Shown: positions 17,281 through 26,668, counted from the stretch's first letter. The stretch is DNA of 64,000 nt from CAVYXZ01 sp965223835 (GCA_965223835.1 CBDCXQ010000001.1:1612001-1676000); one strand, 5' to 3'. A program made the numbers and translations. The notes: generated by a model from the letters alone, not told the origin.

Positions 17281-19488
17281 ATGTGGGGAATTATGAAAAT
17301 AAATGATGAAGCAATTCTGGCGATTGTTAACGCTTTTAGCGGTTCACCGCGCGATGTATTAGGGCCACACCCCGCCGATGAAGCGGGCTGTATCGCAATT
17401 CGCGCCTTTCAGCCAACTGCTAAGCAGTTATATGTCATCGATGAAGCCACTGGCGAACGAGTCGAAATGTCCCGGTTGCATGAAGATGGTTTTTTTGAAG
17501 TTATTCTTGACGGTGAATGGCCGGGTCTGAATTATCGTTATGAAGCGCTGTTGCCGGATGGTCAGACACAAACCTTTGCCGACCCCTATACGGTCGAGCC
17601 GCTCTTAACTGATTACGATTTGCATTTGTTTGGCGAAGGCCGTTACCAGCGTAGTTATGAGAAATTTGGAGCGCAAGTACGCGAGGTCAATGGGGTCAAA
17701 GGTGTGAACTTCGCAGTTTGGGCACCTAATGCCTATCGTGTGAGTGTCATTGGCGATTTTAATGGCTGGGATGCGCGGGTTCACCCCTTGCAGCCAGTAG
17801 GGAGCAGTGGTGTCTGGGAGATCTTTATTCCAGGGGCTGAGAGTGGCATGGCCTACAAGTATGATTTACGTTCACATAACCAGAATTATCATGGCGAAAA
17901 GGCAGACCCCTATGCCTTTTTTGCGGAAACACGCCCGCGTACGGCATCGCGCGTCTATGATGTAAATCAGTATCAATGGCAGGACCAACAATGGCTGGAG
18001 GACCGTGCAGCGCAGGTGCCGCTGAACAAACCCATATCAGTATATGAGATGCATCTGGGTTCGTGGCGACGCGATGGCGACGGACAGTTCTTAACCTATC
18101 GGGAAATGGCCGAGCAGTTGGTGGAGTATCTCACCACGATGGGGTATACGCATGTCGAACTGATGCCGGTGGCTGAACACCCGCTTGATGGCTCCTGGGG
18201 TTATCAGGTCACGGGTTACTATGCGCCAACCAGCCGCTTCGGTTCGCCCGACGATTTCATGTACCTGGTTGACACACTGCACCAGCACAACATGGGTGTC
18301 ATTGTAGATTGGGTTCCGGCGCATTTTCCCAAAGATGGCTTCGCACTGAGCTACTTTGACGGCACTCATCTCTATTCTCACGAAGACGCCCGCAAGGGCG
18401 AACACCCAGATTGGGGTACTTACATCTTCAATTATGGGCGCAACGAAGTCCGCAACTTCCTGATTTCGAACGCCCTGTTCTGGCTGGAGAAATATCATAT
18501 TGATGGTCTGCGGGTGGATGCGGTCTCGTCTATGATCTATCTGGATTTTGGTCGGGAGGGAGGTCAATGGATTCCCAACGAATATGGGGGTAATGAGAAC
18601 CTGGATGCGGTGGCGTTCATGAAGGAATTTAACACGGTTGTCCACAGCGAGTACCCCGGCGCAGTCACGATTGCGGAAGAATCAACGGCCTGGCCGATGG
18701 TATCGCGCCCGACTTATATCGGCGGCCTGGGCTTTACGCTCAAGTGGAACATGGGCTGGATGCATGATGTGCTGGAATATATGAAAAAAGATCCAGTTTA
18801 TCGACGCTATGAACATCACCTCATTACGTTCTCATTGATCTACGCCTTCACCGAGAATTTTGTGCTGTCGCTCTCGCATGATGAAGTGGTGCATCTCAAA
18901 GGCTCAATGTTGAATAAGATGGCCGGTTATGGGATGCAGAAATTCGCCTCACTGCGGTTGCTCTATGGCTTCCAGTGGGCGCACCCTGGCAAAAAATTGT
19001 TGTTCATGGGACAAGAATGGGGTCAGTGGGGCGAATGGAGCGAGACCCGGTCGCTGGATTGGCATCAACTCGACCACGCGCCACATGCTGGTATTCAGGC
19101 CTGGGTGCGCGATCTCAATCACCTTTACCGAGCGCAACCCGCACTTTATGAACGTGATTTTGAGCCAGATGGTTTTCGCTGGATAGATGCCAATGATGCG
19201 GATAACAGCCTGTTGACATTCATCCGTTTCGCTGAAGATCCGGCGGATTTTGTGGTTGTAGCGTGTAACTTTACGCCGATTGTGCGTGATTTGTACCGAA
19301 TCGGTGTGCCTGAAGCCGGATTCTATGCGGAACTGTTGAACAGCGATGCCGAGAAATATGGTGGCGATAATTACGGCAACAGGGGGGGGCAACACTCCGA
19401 GGCTATCGCGTCGCACGGCTTTGAACAGAGCTTGAACCTAACGGTTCCACCGCTGGGTATCGTTATTCTGAAGCTGGACCAGGGCTAA
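17281..19488 (+). CDS. glgB: 1,4-alpha-glucan branching enzyme
   Basis: A 735-residue GH13 enzyme that makes alpha-1,6 branches in glycogen. The N-terminal beta-sandwich/CBM48 modules span ~1-220 (GVNFAVWAPNAYRVSVIGDFNGWD). The catalytic barrel follows with the nucleophile region DGLRVDAVSSMIY, the acid/base Glu region IAEESTAWP and LSLSHDEVVHLKGS. A C-terminal all-beta domain closes the protein (~630-735). This is the long GlgB type. ATG 17281 and ATG 17293 are both plausible starts, with GGGGA lying between them. It is followed by tyrS in the same direction, 54 bp away. No other glycogen gene is in the window; the ROK kinase and PfkA are the nearest sugar-phosphate enzymes. Confidence 0.95.
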   Translation: MWGIMKINDEAILAIVNAFSGSPRDVLGPHPADEAGCIAIRAFQPTAKQLYVIDEATGERVEMSRLHEDGFFEVILDGEWPGLNYRYEALLPDGQTQTFADPYTVEPLLTDYDLHLFGEGRYQRSYEKFGAQVREVNGVKGVNFAVWAPNAYRVSVIGDFNGWDARVHPLQPVGSSGVWEIFIPGAESGMAYKYDLRSHNQNYHGEKADPYAFFAETRPRTASRVYDVNQYQWQDQQWLEDRAAQVPLNKPISVYEMHLGSWRRDGDGQFLTYREMAEQLVEYLTTMGYTHVELMPVAEHPLDGSWGYQVTGYYAPTSRFGSPDDFMYLVDTLHQHNMGVIVDWVPAHFPKDGFALSYFDGTHLYSHEDARKGEHPDWGTYIFNYGRNEVRNFLISNALFWLEKYHIDGLRVDAVSSMIYLDFGREGGQWIPNEYGGNENLDAVAFMKEFNTVVHSEYPGAVTIAEESTAWPMVSRPTYIGGLGFTLKWNMGWMHDVLEYMKKDPVYRRYEHHLITFSLIYAFTENFVLSLSHDEVVHLKGSMLNKMAGYGMQKFASLRLLYGFQWAHPGKKLLFMGQEWGQWGEWSETRSLDWHQLDHAPHAGIQAWVRDLNHLYRAQPALYERDFEPDGFRWIDANDADNSLLTFIRFAEDPADFVVVACNFTPIVRDLYRIGVPEAGFYAELLNSDAEKYGGDNYGNRGGQHSEAIASHGFEQSLNLTVPPLGIVILKLDQG

Positions 19489-19542
19489 CCCTGAATGCTA
19501 TACTACACGGGTCTCAAATGCACGCAGTTAAGGACGGAAAAA

Positions 19543-20802
19543 ATGGTATCAACTGAGATAAAACAGGTCTCGCTGGAAGAACAACTGGATGTGTTGATGT
19601 CCGGTACGGAATATGGTGATGCTGAGACCAAAGCAACGATGCGCAAGGAACTGCGTGATCGTTTGATCGAAGCCGAAAAATCGGGCCGTCCATTGCGTGT
19701 TTATTGTGGGTTTGACCCCCGTACTGCGGATTTACACTTAGGTCATACGATTCCCATGCGCAAACTACGGCAATTTCAGGAGTTTGGGCATGATGTGACG
19801 TTTTTGGTCGGCACGTTTACCAGTTTGATTGGCGACCCATCGGATAAAGACAAAGCCCGCGAACAACTCACACGTGAGCAAGTGCTGGAAAACGCCCAGA
19901 CTTACGCCGACCAAGCCTTTAAGATTCTGGACCCCGATTTGACTCGCGTGCGCTACAACGATGAATGGCTATCAACGCTGGATTTCGCGGACATCATCCG
20001 GCTGGCGAGTAACTTCACCGTACAGCAGTTCCTCGTCCGTGAGAATTTCAAGAAGCGGCTGGATGCCAGCGAACCCATTTACCTGCATGAATTATTCTAT
20101 GGTTTGATGCAGGGTTACGACGCGGTGGCGCAGGAAGCCGATGTGCAGGTGGGCGGGCAGGACCAACTGTTCAATATCCTTATCGCCGGTCGCAAATTGC
20201 AGCAGGGCATGGGCCAGAAACCACAAGTCGCGGTGATTATGGGTGAGAGCCTGCCGGGGACCGACGGCGACATCAAGATGAGCAAAAGCCTGGGCAATCA
20301 CATCCCGCTGATGAGTGAAGCCTGGGATATGTTCGGCAAGGTGATGAGCGTGCCGGATAAAGCCATGCCGGTTTTCCACAAGTTGATTCTGGGCTGGTCG
20401 CCGCGTCAACTGAATGAACTAGAAGCTGGACTTGCTGATGGGTCATTGCACCCCAACGAGGTGAAGATGCGTTTGGCGAGGGAGATTGTGGGCATATTCT
20501 TTAGCCCGGAAGACGCTGAAACCGCGCAGGCCCGCTGGGACGAGGTGTTCCGCAGTGGCGGCAGTGGCATCCCGGAGGATATACCCGAAGAGCCGCTGGC
20601 ACAGGAAGAACGGGTGTTGGATATTCTACGCCGGTTGGAGATGGTCAGCAGTGGTGGTGAAGCCAAACGCCTCATACAGGGTAATGGTGTGCGCTTGAAT
20701 GAAGAACCGGTGACTGATGCTCAGGCGATGATTTCACCGGATATGCTGCCTGCCGTGTTGCAGGTTGGCAAGCGGAAATTTGTCCGACTGGTCAAGTCTT
20801 AG
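19543..20802 (+). CDS. tyrS: Tyrosyl-tRNA synthetase
   Basis: A 419-residue class I synthetase. The HIGH-type motif is HLGH within ADLHLGHTIPMRK, and the KMSKS loop is intact (IKMSKSLGNHIPL). A C-terminal S4 RNA-binding domain is at ~355-419 (VSSGGEAKRLIQGNGVRLN). The start ATG 19543 has AAGGA 8 nt upstream; the frame is open 16 codons further. Sequence and length fit the TyrRS group that includes B. subtilis TyrZ rather than E. coli TyrS (inference). It is downstream of glgB and convergent with the GNAT genes. Confidence 0.95.
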   Translation: MVSTEIKQVSLEEQLDVLMSGTEYGDAETKATMRKELRDRLIEAEKSGRPLRVYCGFDPRTADLHLGHTIPMRKLRQFQEFGHDVTFLVGTFTSLIGDPSDKDKAREQLTREQVLENAQTYADQAFKILDPDLTRVRYNDEWLSTLDFADIIRLASNFTVQQFLVRENFKKRLDASEPIYLHELFYGLMQGYDAVAQEADVQVGGQDQLFNILIAGRKLQQGMGQKPQVAVIMGESLPGTDGDIKMSKSLGNHIPLMSEAWDMFGKVMSVPDKAMPVFHKLILGWSPRQLNELEAGLADGSLHPNEVKMRLAREIVGIFFSPEDAETAQARWDEVFRSGGSGIPEDIPEEPLAQEERVLDILRRLEMVSSGGEAKRLIQGNGVRLNEEPVTDAQAMISPDMLPAVLQVGKRKFVRLVKS

Positions 20803-20859
20803 CCAAGAGAGTTAGTGATTTTTTCATAGGGGCGACTCGCCGAGTCATATCCCACACGT

Positions 20860-21294
20860 TTAGCCCAACGCTTTCTTCAGCATAAAGCGGCTGTGCCCCG
20901 GCGGATAATCTTCGATTTCGGCGACGATTTCGTAACCCTGCTTGACATAAAACTGGGGTGCCTGGAAGCTGAAGGTATCCAGATAGACATACTGGCAATT
21001 GTGCTTGTGTGCCTCTTTTTCGGCGGCTGCCAGTAGATCACGCCCGAAGCCTTGCCCGCGCAGGTCGTCATGCACCCACAAAAAGTCGATTTCCGCAATT
21101 TGCCAGAAGATGGTAACGACGACACCGCCCACAATCTCCCGGTCATTGTCGCGCAGGGTGAACAGCACCTCGGCATAGTCACCATCACCCTGCATTTGTA
21201 CGATGTTATGCGCCGATAAATTGGCACGCAGTTGTTGAATGTCGTCGGGGTTTGGATTGCTCTCCAGAACTAGCGTGTAGCGCGGTTTGCCCAT
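20860..21294 (-). CDS. GNAT-family N-acetyltransferase (paralogue 1)
   Basis: A 144-residue GNAT with the acetyl-CoA binding motif A in VHDDLRGQGFGRDLLAAAEKE, then YLDTFSFQAPQFYVKQGYEIV. It is the last gene of the leftward nad operon and starts by TAATG overlap with paralogue 2, so the two arose by tandem duplication and are translated together. Both share the same plan (short beta N-terminus, WVHDDLRGQ, DTxSFQAxxFYxKxGY). The substrate is unknown. A GNAT pair in an NAD operon could be a passenger. Confidence 0.88.
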   Translation of the reverse strand: MGKPRYTLVLESNPNPDDIQQLRANLSAHNIVQMQGDGDYAEVLFTLRDNDREIVGGVVVTIFWQIAEIDFLWVHDDLRGQGFGRDLLAAAEKEAHKHNCQYVYLDTFSFQAPQFYVKQGYEIVAEIEDYPPGHSRFMLKKALG

Positions 21295-21743
21295 TATGCT
21301 TCTTTCGTGGGTTGCAGGCGCTTTTGCAAGTAATAGCGCGTATGGCCCACCGGGAAATTCTCCAGTTCACCGAATAACGTGTAGCCCAGCTTGAGATAGA
21401 ATGGCAGGGCCTGAAAGCTGTGGGTATCGACAAAGATACTATGACAGCCCCGTTTTAGCCCTTCATCCTCGGCCATCTCCATCAGTTGGGTGCCAAAATG
21501 TTGCCCCCGCAAGTCGTCATGCACCCACAGAACACTGATATAAACCCAACCCCACCAACTGCCACCCAACAGGCCGCCCATGATCGTGTCATCTTCGGCG
21601 CGTACAAATAGATTCAACGCCTGATAATTGTCTTCCGCATCGTTTCCAAGTGCCTGACGATTAAATGCGCTTAATCCGGCTTTTATGATAGCAACTTCTT
21701 CCTGGGCCGGGTTTATTTCGCTCACAAGGCGATAGTCAGGCAT
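21294..21743 (-). CDS. GNAT-family N-acetyltransferase (paralogue 2)
   Basis: A 149-residue GNAT, paralogous to the next gene downstream. Motif A is WVHDDLRGQHFGTQLMEMA, followed by FVDTHSFQALPFYLKLGYTLF. The start ATG 21743 lies 2 bp from the stop of the cysteine desulfurase gene, so it is clearly in the same operon. The N-terminal region (NPAQEEVAIIKAGLSAFNRQ) resembles GNATs annotated as general N-acetyltransferases. The function is not predictable. Confidence 0.88.
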   Translation of the reverse strand: MPDYRLVSEINPAQEEVAIIKAGLSAFNRQALGNDAEDNYQALNLFVRAEDDTIMGGLLGGSWWGWVYISVLWVHDDLRGQHFGTQLMEMAEDEGLKRGCHSIFVDTHSFQALPFYLKLGYTLFGELENFPVGHTRYYLQKRLQPTKEA

Positions 21744-21745
21744 GG

Positions 21746-22927
21746 CTAACCGATTTCGGGTACCATCGCCCGGTGGCGCTCCACCAGGGCGGTTAGATGA
21801 TAGAGCAGGCGGTCAACATGTTCCGGCGTGCTGTGTTTGCCCAGGACAAAGCGCATCTGGCCCATAAGGTAGTCGTTGTCGACACCCATTGCCGTCAAGA
21901 CGTGACTCGGTTCCTGTTGACCGGTGCTACAGGCGCTGCCACCACTCGCGCCAATGCCCACCTCGCTTAAGTCCAACAAAATGGAATCGCCGTTGAGCAG
22001 TTTCATGGTAAAGCTGGCGTGTCCTGGCAGGCGTTCGGTGGGATGACCGGTCAGTTTGGCTTCAGGAATGGTGGTGACAATTCGGTTGATGAGATCATCG
22101 CGCAAGGGGGTAAGTCGGGCAACGGTGGCTTCGCGTTCGCATTCGGCGATTTCGAGCGCCGATGCCAGTCCCATAATCAACGGTATCGCTTCGGTGCCGC
22201 TGCGACGGTGTGCTTGCTGACCGCCGCCAACAATCTGCTGTTGAAGCGGAATGGCCCGCCGGACATACAATAATCCGACCCCTTTGGGACCATAAAATTT
22301 GTGCCCAGAGAGGCTCATCAGGTCGACGTTCAACGCTTTGACGTCGAGCGGCAGCAAACCTGGGGCCTGTACCGCATCAGTATGATACGGCACCCGGCGG
22401 TTCTTCTGTTTGATCGCTGCGCCGATTTCGGCAATCGGATTGACGGTGCCGATTTCGTTATTGGCGTAGATAACGCTCACGAGAATCGTATCATCCCGCA
22501 TGGCATGGACGACTTGCGCCGGTGTCACACGGCCATATTCGTCTACTGGTAAAAAGGTAACGTCGAAGCCGTCCTGTTCCAGTTCTTCGGCGACATCCAG
22601 CACGGCATGATGTTCCACGCTGGTCGTGATGATGTGATTGCCGCGTCCGCGTCCGCGCATCGCATAAGCCACACCCTTCAGCGCCAGGTTATCGGCTTCG
22701 GTGCCACCACTGGTAAAGACGATTTCCGAGGGACCGCTGGCCTGACAGTTGAGCACGGCGGCAATCTTGGTCTGGGCCGCTTCTAGCGCCGCTTCAGCCG
22801 CTTTGCCGACTTGATGCAGGCTGGACGCATTGCCGAATATGTCGGTCCAATAGGGCAGCATGGCGTCAACCACGCGGGGGTCAGTTGGCGTGGTTGCGCT
22901 ATGATCGAGATAAATGAACTCACTCAT
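21746..22927 (-). CDS. Cysteine desulfurase (NifS/IscS-like) of the NAD operon
   Basis: A 393-residue PLP enzyme that delivers sulfur from cysteine for Fe-S cluster assembly. The start ATG 22927 follows GAGGA and lies 10 bp after the nadB stop. The N-terminus IYLDHSATTPTDPRV is typical. PLP binds Lys210 in SLSGHKFYGPKGVG, and the persulfide Cys is residue 333 in GGSACSTGQQEPSHVL. Its position directly after nadB and nadA suggests a dedicated role in building the [4Fe-4S] cluster of NadA, as with the NifS-like gene beside the B. subtilis nad operon. A general Isc/Suf role is the alternative. Confidence 0.93.
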   Translation of the reverse strand: MSEFIYLDHSATTPTDPRVVDAMLPYWTDIFGNASSLHQVGKAAEAALEAAQTKIAAVLNCQASGPSEIVFTSGGTEADNLALKGVAYAMRGRGRGNHIITTSVEHHAVLDVAEELEQDGFDVTFLPVDEYGRVTPAQVVHAMRDDTILVSVIYANNEIGTVNPIAEIGAAIKQKNRRVPYHTDAVQAPGLLPLDVKALNVDLMSLSGHKFYGPKGVGLLYVRRAIPLQQQIVGGGQQAHRRSGTEAIPLIMGLASALEIAECEREATVARLTPLRDDLINRIVTTIPEAKLTGHPTERLPGHASFTMKLLNGDSILLDLSEVGIGASGGSACSTGQQEPSHVLTAMGVDNDYLMGQMRFVLGKHSTPEHVDRLLYHLTALVERHRAMVPEIG

Positions 22928-22937
22928 GTTATTGTCC

Positions 22938-24542
22938 TCAGACTTTCTCAGCAATCACCGGGTTTTCAGCCGGTGCATCGGCCCGATAATGGGCGCCGCG
23001 ACTGACGCGATTCCGTAGCGCGGCATACGTCACCATCCGGGCTACCTGCACCGCGTTACGCAGGGCGATCAGTTCGTCGTTCAAGCGGGTTCGTCGATAA
23101 AATTCTTCAACCTCATGCCAGAGGTGCCGCAGTTCGCGTTGTGCCCGCGCCAACCGGTCGGCAGTGCGCACCAGCCCAACATAATGCCACATCACGTTAC
23201 GAATGGTGGTCATATCACCTTCGATGAGTGCCGGATCTGGCTCAAGATCGCCGCGATACACCCAGCCCGGAACCCGTGCATCTTCAATCGGCTCGCGGCG
23301 GTTCTTGAGGATGTGTCGGGCGGCGCGATCACCCCAGACCAGTCCCTCAAGCAAGCTGGTACTGGCTAAGCGGTTCGCGCCATGCAAGCCGGTGCAACTG
23401 ACTTCGCCAATAGCGTACAGGCCATCAAAATCCGTGCGGCCCCATTCATCGACCAGAATGCCACCACACGAATAGTGCGCGGCGGGGACGACAGGAATCG
23501 GTTCACTCGTGACATCAATTCCATATTGTGCACAATTCTCAACGATCTGCGGGAACCGTTCGCGAATGAAGGCGGCATCATGCTTGCTGGCAATATCGAG
23601 ATAGACATTATGATAGCCATGTTCCAGCATTTCCATATGGATGGCGCGGGCGACCACATCCCGCGGCGCGAGGTCTTTCCATTCGGGTGCATAACGCTGC
23701 ATGAACGGTTGGCCTTCAGGCGTGAGCAAGATACCACCCTCACCACGAACCGCTTCACTAATGAGCGAATTGGGCGCACCACGCACACTCAACGTCGTGG
23801 GGTGAAATTGAACGTATTCCATGTTGATGATGTGCACGCCAGCCCGAGCCGCCATCGCCAACCCGTCGCCGCGTGATCCGCGTGGATTGCTGGAGTTGCG
23901 GAAAATCTGCCCCAAACCCCCGGTTGCCAGCATGGTTTGCCCGGCGAGAATGCGTATGATCTCGCCACTCTCGCGATCTAATACGTAGGCACCATGACAT
24001 GTTGTTGGCTCATAAATCGCCAGCGGATCAAGCGCGTGGTGGGGGAACGTAATCAGGTCAACGGCGGCGTGATTGGTCAACAACCGCACATTGGTGCGGG
24101 TTGCCAGCGTTGCCAGCATCGCATTCGTGATGGCTGTGCCGGTTTTATCGCCAACATGAACGATTCGGCGGGTGCTATGGGCGGCTTCCAGGCCGTAGAT
24201 CAGTTCTCCATCTAATTGCCGGTCAAAGTTGACACCGCAGCGCTCAATCAAAACCGACTGCACCAGACGGGGGCCTTCATCAGCGAGGAGACGGGTGGCT
24301 GTTGGCGAACTTAATCCAGCCCCAGCGTTGAGAATATCCTCAACCAACAGTGCTGGTGAATCATCGAGTCCCCGGGTAACAATGCCGCCCTGTGCCCAAC
24401 TGCTGTTGCTATCGCTGGCCTGGGGGGCACGGGTAATGACCGTAATCTGCTGTTCCGGGTCATCGCTTAGCCGGAGTGCTGCCGCTGTCCCTGCGATGCC
24501 GGAGCCGATAATCAAGGTATGGGTTTGAACATCATTCATCAA
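22938..24542 (-). CDS. nadB: L-aspartate oxidase
   Basis: A 534-residue FAD enzyme that oxidises L-aspartate to iminoaspartate, the first step of de novo NAD synthesis. The FAD-binding GSGIAGTAAALRL is at the N-terminus, followed by SSWAQGGI. The active-site stretches YVQFHPTTLS, SEAVRGEGGILL and HYSCGGILVDEWGRTD match the succinate dehydrogenase/NadB family, and a C-terminal helical domain follows. The product is unstable and passes to NadA, encoded 8 bp upstream. Tandem ATGs at the start leave one residue uncertain. Confidence 0.96.
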   Translation of the reverse strand: MMNDVQTHTLIIGSGIAGTAAALRLSDDPEQQITVITRAPQASDSNSSWAQGGIVTRGLDDSPALLVEDILNAGAGLSSPTATRLLADEGPRLVQSVLIERCGVNFDRQLDGELIYGLEAAHSTRRIVHVGDKTGTAITNAMLATLATRTNVRLLTNHAAVDLITFPHHALDPLAIYEPTTCHGAYVLDRESGEIIRILAGQTMLATGGLGQIFRNSSNPRGSRGDGLAMAARAGVHIINMEYVQFHPTTLSVRGAPNSLISEAVRGEGGILLTPEGQPFMQRYAPEWKDLAPRDVVARAIHMEMLEHGYHNVYLDIASKHDAAFIRERFPQIVENCAQYGIDVTSEPIPVVPAAHYSCGGILVDEWGRTDFDGLYAIGEVSCTGLHGANRLASTSLLEGLVWGDRAARHILKNRREPIEDARVPGWVYRGDLEPDPALIEGDMTTIRNVMWHYVGLVRTADRLARAQRELRHLWHEVEEFYRRTRLNDELIALRNAVQVARMVTYAALRNRVSRGAHYRADAPAENPVIAEKV

Positions 24543-24550
24543 TAGGCTGC

Positions 24551-25666
24551 CTATTTGGGTATGGAGAGCATCCGGTCCAAAGCCAGTTTGGCGTTGTGCT
24601 TGATGTCAGCGGGAACGCTGATTTCGTTGATGACCCGGCCCTCGACTAGATTTTCCAGGGCATTTGCCAGGTCGAGCGGGCTAATGCGGTACATCGTACT
24701 GCACAGGCAGGCGAACGGTGATAGTAGTTGGACGAACTTATCGGGTTGAGCGTCCTTGAGCCGGTTCACCATATGAATCTCGGTGCCAACGGCCCACTTG
24801 GTTCCCGGTTCTGCCGCCTCAATCTGTTTAATAATGTACGATGTGGAGCCAACGTAATCTGCCTTATCGACGACTTCCATCATGCATTCAGGATGCACGA
24901 TAATGTTAATGTCCGGGTGATGCTTGCGCCACAAGTCAACATGTTCGGGTCGGAATTGCTGATGAACACTGCAATGGCCCTGCCACAGGATGATTTTCGC
25001 GTTCAAGATTTGCTCGTCAGTCAGGCCACCATAGGGTTTAAATGGATTCCAGAGCACCATCTCGTCCAGTGGAATGCCCATGTCTTTGCCGGTGTTGCGG
25101 CCCAGGTGCTGGTCCGGGAAAAAGAAAACCTTTTCTCGTTGGTCAAAGGCCCATTTGAGCGCACCGTGCGCATTGGATGAGGTGCAAACCGTGCCGCCAT
25201 GTTCACCGACAAACCCTTTCAGATTAGCCGCGCTGTTCATGTATGTAACCGGCATAATGTGATTTTCCGGGTCATCCATCAGCACATCTTCGAGTTCAGC
25301 CCAGGCCGTGAGCACCTGTTCCAGGTTTGCCATGTCGGCCATGCTACACCCGGCTTGCATGTTGGGCAAAATGACCACCTGATCGTCACGTCCCAAAATG
25401 TCGGCGCTTTCTGCCATGAAATGCACACCCGCGAAGACAATGTACCTGGCGTTGACTTTGGCGCCTTCCTGGCTCAACTGATAGCTGTCGCCGGTGAAAT
25501 CAGCGAACTGCACGACCTCATCGCGTTGATAGTGATGGCCCAGAATAACGACTTCATCACCCAGAATTGCCCGCGCCCGTTTAATGCGCTCAACCGCTGC
25601 CGCTTCTTGTTCAATTAACGTTTGCTCGGCTACCGGATCCGGCATTACCGTGTCTACTACTGCCAT
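24551..25666 (-). CDS. nadA: Quinolinate synthase A
   Basis: A 371-residue [4Fe-4S] enzyme that condenses iminoaspartate with dihydroxyacetone phosphate to quinolinate. Three cluster cysteines are recognisable, in MQAGCSMAD, GGTVCTSSNAHGAL and FACLCSTMY. The N-terminal ILGHHYQRDEVVQFADFTGDS is characteristic. It is the long form with an ~40-residue N-terminal extension. A GGGAGA site precedes ATG 25666, which is 14 bp after nadC. It lies between nadC and nadB in one operon. Confidence 0.96.
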   Translation of the reverse strand: MAVVDTVMPDPVAEQTLIEQEAAAVERIKRARAILGDEVVILGHHYQRDEVVQFADFTGDSYQLSQEGAKVNARYIVFAGVHFMAESADILGRDDQVVILPNMQAGCSMADMANLEQVLTAWAELEDVLMDDPENHIMPVTYMNSAANLKGFVGEHGGTVCTSSNAHGALKWAFDQREKVFFFPDQHLGRNTGKDMGIPLDEMVLWNPFKPYGGLTDEQILNAKIILWQGHCSVHQQFRPEHVDLWRKHHPDINIIVHPECMMEVVDKADYVGSTSYIIKQIEAAEPGTKWAVGTEIHMVNRLKDAQPDKFVQLLSPFACLCSTMYRISPLDLANALENLVEGRVINEISVPADIKHNAKLALDRMLSIPK

Positions 25667-25680
25667 TACTAATCTCCCGT

Positions 25681-26517
25681 TTATAACCGCATTGATAAAT
25701 CGAAAGCCGGTGCGGAATGCGTGAGTGCACCGACACTGATAAAATTTACACCGGTTGCTGCGACCTCGGCCACACGTTCCAGTGTCATATTGCCAGAGGC
25801 TTCTAATGCCACTTGACCCGCCGCCAAATCGACCGCCTGCCGCATCGTTGCGGTGTCCATATTGTCCAGTAACACCTGGTTGACGTGTAAGGGCAGGACT
25901 TCAGCTAGTTGTGCCAGGGTTTCCACTTCAACGATGATTGGTAAGCCCTGTGCTGGTGGATAGTCACGAACCTGCTCAACGGCGCAAGTCACACTACCCG
26001 CAGCGGCGATGTGATTATCTTTGAGCATCACTGCATCAAACAGGCCAATACGGTGATTCTGTCCACCACCCATTCGCACCGCGTATTTTTCGAGTAAACG
26101 CCAGCCCGGTGTCGTCTTGCGCGTGTCGAGAATGATGGCGTCTGTTCCAGCGATGGCATCTACGAATTGCCGAGTTAGTGTAGAAATACCACTAAGTCGC
26201 TGCAAAAAATTAAGCGCCGTGCGTTCGCCAGTGAGGAGCGATTGCGCCCGACCTGAGAGTGTACAGATGACATCTCCAGGGGTCACAACCTGCCCATCGG
26301 CGACGTCCAAGTTGATTTCTACCAGTGGGTCAACGTGTTGATAAACTGCCTGCAAAACGGGTAGACCTGCAATGACGCCGCTGGCTTTGGCGACAATCTC
26401 AGCGGACCGGGTCGCGTCGGTATCGATGATTGCCTGGGAAGTGACATCACCAATTTCGCCCAGGTCTTCAGCCAGTGCCAGTTTCACCAGTGATTCGATG
26501 TTTGCTTCAAGCGTCAA
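25681..26517 (-). CDS. nadC: Nicotinate-nucleotide pyrophosphorylase (carboxylating)
   Basis: A 278-residue phosphoribosyltransferase that converts quinolinate and PRPP to nicotinate mononucleotide. Signatures are ERTALNFLQRLSGISTLTR, LDTRKTTPGWRLLEKYAVRMGGGQNHR and AVMLKDNHI, with a C-terminal SVGALTHSAPAFDLSM. The start is TTG 26517 with AAGGGG 6 nt upstream; no better in-frame ATG exists. It is the promoter-proximal gene of the nadC-nadA-nadB-desulfurase-GNAT-GNAT operon. A leader of about 70 nt contains a hairpin and a dyad (see 26564-26594). Confidence 0.95.
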   Translation of the reverse strand: MTLEANIESLVKLALAEDLGEIGDVTSQAIIDTDATRSAEIVAKASGVIAGLPVLQAVYQHVDPLVEINLDVADGQVVTPGDVICTLSGRAQSLLTGERTALNFLQRLSGISTLTRQFVDAIAGTDAIILDTRKTTPGWRLLEKYAVRMGGGQNHRIGLFDAVMLKDNHIAAAGSVTCAVEQVRDYPPAQGLPIIVEVETLAQLAEVLPLHVNQVLLDNMDTATMRQAVDLAAGQVALEASGNMTLERVAEVAATGVNFISVGALTHSAPAFDLSMRL

Positions 26518-26563
26518 GCGTTGCCCCTTATTGTAGTTTTCACACTATCTCAACCGACAAAAT

Positions 26564-26584
26564 AAGAGCGCACCATACGCTCTT
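26564..26584. promoter_or_regulatory. Leader hairpin AAGAGCG-N7-CGCTCTT ahead of nadC
   Basis: Perfect 7-bp arms and a 7-nt loop lie between the predicted transcription start (~26590) and the nadC start codon. No U-run follows, so it is not a terminator. It could stabilise the mRNA or form part of a protein-binding site with the partly overlapping dyad at 26581-26594. Confidence 0.4.
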
Positions 26585-26596
26585 AAGATTAAGATC

Positions 26597-26625
26597 ATAT
26601 TATGCGGGTCGTGATGGCTTGTCAA
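26597..26625 (-). promoter_or_regulatory. Promoter of the nadC operon
   Basis: Minus-strand TTGACA (26620-26625, perfect -35), a 17-nt spacer and TAATAT (26597-26602) lie 80 bp before the nadC start. Two related 6-2-6 dyads flank it: TCTTAA-GA-TTAAGA at 26581-26594, over the start point, and TAAGAC-CA-GTCTTA at 26636-26649, upstream of the -35. Their centres are 55 bp apart. The promoter call is strong; control by the dyads is inference. Confidence 0.62.
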
Positions 26626-26668
26626 GATCAATACATAAGACCAGTCTTAGAACCCCAATGATTGGGCG

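Noticed and set aside
20834..20846. GACTC-GCC-GAGTC hairpin between tyrS and the GNAT genes
   Set aside because: A five-pair stem with a three-base loop and no T-run downstream on either strand.
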